NCBI GenBank assembly: GCA_013365325.1
Contig: JABVXV010000219.1
Location: 44,804-108,803 of the forward strand
Length of the DNA stretch: 64,000 nucleotides
Reading direction: 5' to 3'
Source of the DNA: Dipetalonema caudispina
Taxonomy: Eukaryota; Nematoda; Chromadorea; Rhabditida; Onchocercidae
The notes under the pieces: model-generated
Seen by the model: only the letters and a program-made list of their open reading frames with translations
Told to the model about the DNA's origin: nothing
The model's database searches: none
Part shown: one piece after another, positions 58,320-64,000 of the stretch
Layout: each line of letters starts with the position of its first letter
Numbering within the stretch: the stretch's first letter is position 1
Program-made: the position numbers and the translations under genes

Positions 58320-61300
58320 ATGAATCCCGAAGTAAGAAGACATGATAAAAATGACTTCTAATGACTTTGTTTTCAGAGTAGTATCTTACATAAATGAAAG
58401 ATTTTTGTCCGCTTTAATAACAATTTTCTAATTTGTACCTTTTCTAGAGTTTAATCTAAATATATTCGTTACTTCGCTTTTCATCAGATTATGATAGACT
58501 CATTAAATTTCCTTAAAGTGATCTAAGGATACGAGTTTTTTTGGTTGATTTGTTAGAAACAATCGAGTCTTATCTTGTAGTAAACTTATCACATAGTATG
58601 TTCGAAACAGGAAAGTTCAGAATTTGAGCATTCAATACGATTACTTGATAGTATTCATCTTTCTCACAATACACGAAACTCAAATATTGCATTCAAATAT
58701 CTTGAAAAGTTATACTGAAATTAAGGAATACGTAGTTTTGCTTGGCTAAAAGTTAAAACTATAACGCAACTCTTAGCAATGTTTTTTGCTATTTCAAACA
58801 ACGGAACCTTTGTTTCCTTCTTATATAGAATGACAAATCTGTTGCCGCATACTACAATGAAGAAAAATTATGGTTACATATTCATCATGATGAAGGTAAA
58901 TTTGTAAGTTTGTTTCCGAATCTATATGTATTAGTAATCTTCCATTTCTTTCCTATCTAATGATGCTACGGTATTCGCAGAAAATTTCAAAACATTACTG
59001 AATGAAAAAAGATAAAAATTATGCAAATTCATATGAAACTACCATTTGTCTTTCACTTTTAACATTTCCAGATGTTCTTCCAAATTATTTCGAAAATAGC
59101 ACTGGTCTAGATGAATTTGGTGATGTGGAATTTAATGATATTCAATTTCAACATAATTTCCGACTTCATCGAAAAAGCATACAGGTAAAAAGCAAATAGC
59201 ATATAAGCCAATCAATTTACAAAAAATTAAGTAAGAGTTTGAATAATTTTAATTCGTTTTGTAGGCTGTAACTCAAGTAGGTAGCTCGCTGCAATCTTTC
59301 ATGCCGATGATTGTCTACCATCGGCATGTTTGGTGGAATTATGGCTACAAATTAACACTTGAAGAAGGTATGGCTTGCCTATTTAATGGAATATACGTCT
59401 AATTGTCCTTGAAACAATTAAATTATAAATTAATTAGATCCCTTAGCCCAGTATTTTACGTATCAGAATGGATTTTGAAGTACAGTCATCCAAATTAAAC
59501 TCATCAAAAGTGTTCAATTGTGAAATCAATTAAGCTCGAAGTGACCGGAAACAAATACTACAGCACATTTTTCGATTGATTATTAATTTCTAACAAAAAA
59601 CAGGTGAGTGTTTCTCGTTGCTATTGAGAAACCTTGGACCTACAGCAAATCCGGAAAAAAAGGTACCACGAGGAGCGATCGGCAATAATTCACCAAGTAA
59701 TCAAAAGCCACCGCCTGCATCTAATGTTCGTGTGACTCTTAGTGTGAAAAAAAATGAAATTTTAGAAGCAATTACTGAAGGTAAGTATTTTATTGCAATG
59801 AAGAAAATAAACAAAAGAAATTCAGGGATGCAAAAAATTTGTACTTCAGAAGAACTGGTCGAAAGTCCTCATAATAATGGTTACATCTGCTGTGATCTGA
59901 TCAATCAATCAATTTTACACGAACTGATTGAGAATCATGAATTCATTATTTTGAATATTTCGATGAATATAAATAAGAATTACTTCAATATCGAAGAACT
60001 TATTGAGTCTTCCGTTGCATCACCGATGTAGTATATTTTTTTTATTGTTGGAATTTATCATTTTACTACATTTTTATTGAAGCAAGTGAAAATTTGTTGC
60101 AAATTTAATTTGTTTGGATCGTTTACGTCAAGACAAGCCTCAAGAGATTAAAATCTTCTGGAGAAAATTTGTAAGTCGAGGGGAAAAGTGGGAAAATAGA
60201 GGGAGAAAGGAAGCAAAAGAAGATGGTTCTGTGTTTAAATACGATTGAAATTCTTTTAATTGTTAGAGAATCGATGAATCCAGAAAATTCTGACTTGCTA
60301 GAAGCGGTATTGGTACATAAGCCAAGTTGCGATTCAGATTTCGTTTTTACAAGAGGTAAAAATAAGCATTACTGAATTCTGATCGAAGAAGTGCAGATTA
60401 TGATACTATAATTTGGAGAAGATACCAGTATCATTAGGATCATATATCAGAATATTTCCAGAATTCATAGAATAGAAGTTAAGATAGAAGATGATTGGTA
60501 AATGAAGTGCTATAATTGGTTCATAATGAGTTAATTATGCATTTTGGATTCACTTATTAGCAAACATTAATAAGCTATAATATTTGTAGGAAGTGGAGCG
60601 AATAATGATGCGACGTCTTACCACGTCCATCAAAGTATCCTTAAACAACGATCATTTATGCTGGAAGGCATTTTAAGACAGAAATGTTCACTTCCAACTG
60701 ATCAACTACTTGTGATCGATGGTGAAGATCGTATCATTTTTCCATATCTAACGGATGATGATATGAAATTTGTTAGTTTCTTTTGAAATCATAGCTTATT
60801 ACTTTTCATAAACTTTAAAATACTAAATTCAATTACTTCAGTTGCTCACTTATTTATATACGGGTGAAATAATATTGCCGAAATTTGATGGCTTTGCCCG
60901 AGTAGGTCGTGTTTTGTCGTTGTTGATTGATCGTGAACAATTAACCAATATTTTTATGCAATGGCAGAAATTAATTGTTGAAAATTTTCTCCAAATCGAA
61001 AAGGTTCTGTTTTTTTCTTTTGTTTTTCTTTTTGATTGTGCTAATTTTTTAATATAAGGAAATCAATGAGTACAAGTTTGTTTAGAAGGTCGATTCATCT
61101 GTGCAGTTCTTCTTTTGTGCTTTGCAAGAGTTATGGAATTTCAATTTAAATAACCAACAATACATTTAAATCTATTAGCAATTTTAATGTTCATTGTCAT
61201 ACGTCTAATTGATATCAAAATACTTCCATTGTTAAGTTTGTGGATTACTTCATTAATCACCCATATAACCTTTTGGATTTTAAATATTTCAAAAAATTTT

Positions 61301-61678
61301 ATTTTTTTCAGTTGAAATAAAAGCATATTTCCAGAAGAATGACATCGATCTGATTGTTGAAGAGAGTTTCAAAGCATTGATATCAGTGTTCAGTGCGCCG
61401 TATGGAGCGTTGCCGTACGTCAAGAGAATGGCACTTTCTTTACTTGCTGATCAAGTCCTTCATTTATTCATAATTTTTATAATTCTTTCTTCCTGATTGA
61501 AAATTTACATAGAACTACTACTGATAATTTGCAGATAACGAAAAGCAATGAAGCTTTGGCAGAAAAATATATTAAGCAATCGCAGTACGGTCGATATCAA
61601 GTTGGACATTTCATCGAACTTGCATTGAAATTGAAACGTTCCATAACTTCGGTTAAGAAAATACCTCGTCCTGTTTAA
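58320..61678 (+). CDS. BTB/POZ-domain protein
   Basis: Likely adaptor protein, possibly for a cullin-3 ligase, as many BTB proteins are. Exons: 58320-58331, 58829-58895, 59072-59184, 59265-59367, 59604-59780, 60269-60355, 60590-60771, 60842-61003, 61335-61454, 61535-61678; about 388 residues. The BTB fold spans about residues 175-300: DSDFVFTRGS, HVHQSILKQRSFMLEGIL, then DDDMKFLLTYLYTGEIILP. A helical C-terminal part follows (NDIDLIVEESFKALISVFSA, then YQVGHFIELALKLKR). The N-terminal half (MIVYHRHVWWNYGYKLTLEE, then GECFSLLLRNLGP) is beta-like and unrecognised; a divergent MATH-type or PH-like fold is possible. The four-codon first exon was chosen by phase. The join 59780 to 60269 uses an unusual TTAGAG acceptor. 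Identification as BTB is good; the subfamily is unknown. Confidence 0.75.
59300..59328 (+). repeat. Perfect 10-bp inverted repeat inside a BTB exon
   Basis: CATGCCGATG, nine bases, then CATCGGCATG. The arms are fully complementary and GC-rich for this genome, so the mRNA can form a stable stem-loop. The bases also code for MPMIVYHRH. Confidence 0.85.
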
Positions 61679-61718
61679 ATGAATATACTTGCGAAATTAT
61701 GTGACCACATTTCATTTC

Positions 61719-61724
61719 AATAAA
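61719..61724 (+). terminator. AATAAA polyadenylation signal after the BTB gene
   Basis: A canonical AATAAA starts 41 bases after the stop codon on the coding strand, a typical distance for a worm 3' UTR. Confidence 0.55.
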
Positions 61725-62329
61725 TAATCTTAATGCGATTGCTGCCATTGGTAAATTGTGGGAAAGGAAGGGATCAGAGTTCACGACCTATAACATTGGA
61801 AGATGTATGTTTTCCGGAGTATCAAAATATATGAATTATTTGAAATGTAACTGGCTGGAAAAGGAAATTCGGGCATTGAGTTTTTCATTTTTCTTTTTTC
61901 ATTAGAGGTGGTTGAACTTTGAATTTTTGTTGCGGTTATTAGACAATTAGATGGAAATATTTATTCTAGCTATATATCCCAAATTTCAAAATTTCGTGAA
62001 AGTTTCATGAATGATTAACAGAATTATCCTATGAATTAAGGTAACGTCAGCCGAAAGTCGCAAATTTTTGAAAAACAATTTCAAAAAAACAGCTAAAAGA
62101 GTGATTATTAAAAAGTGAATTTTTTTTCATGCATTAAAATCGGGAATTATTTGAATAGTCTATCTGCACATGTTGCGGAAAATTGGATAAGTGATACTAA
62201 TTTCCACTTGTCGTGTTGACGAAATTTGCATATTACGTGGAGTTAATATTAGATAAACGAGGCAGAAAGAGGAGTAGCAATTAGTTTATTTTTATTAGCT
62301 CGGCAGAGTGCTACTGTTCAGTAGCGACA
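61725..62329. other. Intergenic, BTB gene to kinase
   Basis: About 0.6 kb of AT-rich sequence on the way to the kinase start; no exon seen. The kinase ATG lies 11 bases after a TACTGTTCAG acceptor-like site (possible SL addition). The genes share a strand at a distance that would allow, but does not show, co-transcription. Confidence 0.45.
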
Positions 62330-63786
62330 ATGAAATCTTTTAATGAGGAAAATGAATCGAAACTTGTACAGTTTCCAAATGGCAAAGTAAATAATTACTT
62401 TAGTGAAATCGATTTAATTTAATGTAAAACACTCGAAAGCATAGGACGAAATGGAATCATGAAATCTGGATTTTGTAGATAGTTGGAGCACGATGGCTGG
62501 TAAGAAGAATTTTAGGAACTGGTGCTTATGGGGCAGTTTATGAGGTACAGAGCATAACAAATCCCCTAATCAGTGGAGCACTCAAAGTAAGTAAAATGGA
62601 TTTTCATTTAAATTTTTGTTCGAAGTCTAATTCTGATGAATCAATTACATCATAAATTGATGACTATTACTTTTGCTTTTATAAATTAACTAAAGGAAGT
62701 CCTACAAAAGTATACGTCTTCGTCGATGTACTTTTGAATTTCAACTCTGTAACCATTGGTGGCTGCTAATGGTAGTTTTTTTCTTGTAGGCTGAATCAAA
62801 TTCTGCAACAGATAGTATTTTAAAATTGGAAGTTGAAGTATTAAAGCAACTACAAAGTCGTAAATATACTGTGCGTCTATTGTATTCCGGTAAAAGAGAA
62901 ACGTATAGGTCAGGAAACTAATTTCGGAATTTTTTACAACAGAAATCTTCACTGTATGTTTAACAATGAAACAGAACGAAATCCCAGGTATACTATGACC
63001 TATAAAATAATAAATATTAAGAGGTTTCTTGTAACTTAGGTTTCTCGAATAAGTAACACATTGAGAGGTTCCAGTTTTTTCGATGGAGTAATTTAATTTT
63101 ACAGTTATATGGTGATGACATTGTGCGGTCCTGATTTGCTTACGCTGAAAAGCATGAAGAATTTGACAACATTCAGTGAAAGTACCATACTTCGTATTGC
63201 TGTTCTAAGCTTATATGCTATTAAGCAGGTATAAAATTTTAGCAAAAAAATATTTTTTGCTGAAGAGAAAAAGGCTGAAGCATTTTGGAACTCTCTTGGA
63301 AGAAGTTAAATTTGATTTCTCCGTATTTCCGTATTTGTATCTTCGAAAATTTAACATCTCCATTAGTTTTATGACGGTGATTTCCGGGAAGAACTTGTAA
63401 GTTTAATTGTTACAGTTACATGAAATTGGCTTTGTACACCGTGATATAAAGCCCAGTAATATAGCAATATCACCATCTACTAGTGTTCGCCACATTATGT
63501 ATTTACTGGACTATGGAATGGTTCGAAAATATGCGATCTACACTAATAAGCGATGGTTTATCAGACAACCGAGAAAACGGGTTCAAAAAATCTTCAACAA
63601 CTTGAAATTTCTTGAATAAGCATGATTTCTAAAAAAAATCCTCTAATATCCATTCTTTTATGTTGATGTGAAGAAAACACCTGATTTATCCATGAATAAG
63701 TCTGAGGATTGTGAACTATTTTACAGGTTTTACTTCGTGGAACACTACGATATTGTTCAGTGAATACTCATAAACGGAATGAACAG
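62330..63786 (+). CDS. Casein kinase 1 family, tau-tubulin-kinase-like protein kinase (3' part outside window)
   Basis: Ser/Thr kinase of the CK1/TTBK group, which is greatly expanded in nematodes and often sperm-expressed. Visible exons: 62330-62386, 62479-62586, 62790-62908, 63105-63228, 63416-63580, 63727-63786; 209 residues so far. The glycine loop is ILGTGAYGAVYEV, the ATP lysine is in GALKAES, the hinge region reads YMVMTLCGPDLLTL, the catalytic loop is HEIGFVHRDIKPSNIAI, and the magnesium motif is LLDYGMVR, that is DYG instead of DFG. The last exon, VLLRGTLRYCSVNTHKRNEQ, matches the CK1/TTBK activation segment. The frame also stays open past the donor at 63581 to a stop near 63619, which would truncate the protein if that intron is retained. 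The substrate-binding lobe should lie beyond 64000. Confidence 0.85.
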
Positions 63787-64000
63787 GTTTGACAAAACTA
63801 AATTGAAATGAAAAAGAACCTTCAAGCTTTCAATTTCGGAGCGTCAAGAACAGATCAATTCACTAAATGTTATAAACTTTTCAAAACATGTAAACTTGGA
63901 ATGTTGATACAAATTATAAGATTGAAAACAAAGGATGTATTTTGCTCCATACTGACATTATAACTTCAGAACTACGTGTCTACAACTGAATAAAATGATA

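Noticed and set aside
60133..60170. Extra small exon in the BTB gene
   Set aside because: It has a good GTAAGTC donor and is open, but its phase does not fit the following exon; a direct join from 59780 to 60269 keeps the frame.
1..64000. tRNA, rRNA, transposon, CRISPR or endosymbiont DNA
   Set aside because: Scanning by eye for tRNA-like boxes, long terminal inverted repeats, transposase or reverse-transcriptase motifs, CRISPR-type spaced repeats and bacterial-style gene packing found nothing convincing; a covariance-model and repeat search would be needed to exclude small RNA genes.

Overview
This window is nuclear DNA from a nematode, most likely a clade III (spirurid or filarial-type) worm. 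It is AT-rich and intron-dense. Nearly every gene I could rebuild has short exons, GT donors and T-rich TTTCAG-like acceptors, and several start codons lie a few bases after such an acceptor with no intron in between, as expected for spliced-leader trans-splicing. I see no bacterial, viral or transposon genes. All exon models were assembled by eye from reading-frame phase and family similarity, so single junctions may be wrong, but in the main genes the exon lengths and phases close exactly.

Layout. 0.1-3.7 kb (minus): a short secreted EF-hand protein, an unrecognised small gene and glia maturation factor (GMF). 5.1-9.0 kb (minus): an FBXO42-type F-box/Kelch protein. 10.3-15.7 kb (plus): a PPM1D/WIP1-type PP2C phosphatase, head to head with FBXO42. 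15.8-20.7 kb: no gene seen. 20.7-31.4 kb (plus): an AKAP1-type mitochondrial anchor with KH and Tudor domains and a possible alternative N-terminus. 33.3-37.8 kb (minus): a glutamine-rich nuclear protein with an N-terminal basic helix, tentatively a SEL-8/LAG-3 (Mastermind-type) Notch co-activator. 37.8-43.9 kb: a microsatellite-rich gene-free block. 43.9-50.0 kb (minus): mitochondrial ribosomal protein S31 and mitochondrial malate dehydrogenase. 51.5-54.2 kb (minus): a divergent proteasome ATPase of the Rpt2 type. 54.8-56.1 kb (minus): a lysine/glutamate-rich protein. 58.3-61.7 kb (plus): a BTB protein. 62.3 kb to the right edge (plus): a tau-tubulin-kinase-like casein kinase 1 family kinase, cut by the window.

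Themes. Mitochondrial functions recur (AKAP1, MRPS31, MDH2), as do ubiquitin/proteasome functions (FBXO42, Rpt2-like, possibly the KEKE protein and the BTB protein). FBXO42 and PPM1D homologues, both known in mammals as regulators of p53, share one 1.3 kb intergenic region. The most unusual single item is the Rpt2-like ATPase: it keeps its nucleotide-binding motifs but has lost the substrate-gripping pore-loop tyrosine and has an altered C-terminal docking tail. A 21-base in-frame microexon inside the PPM1D active site is the second strong lead.
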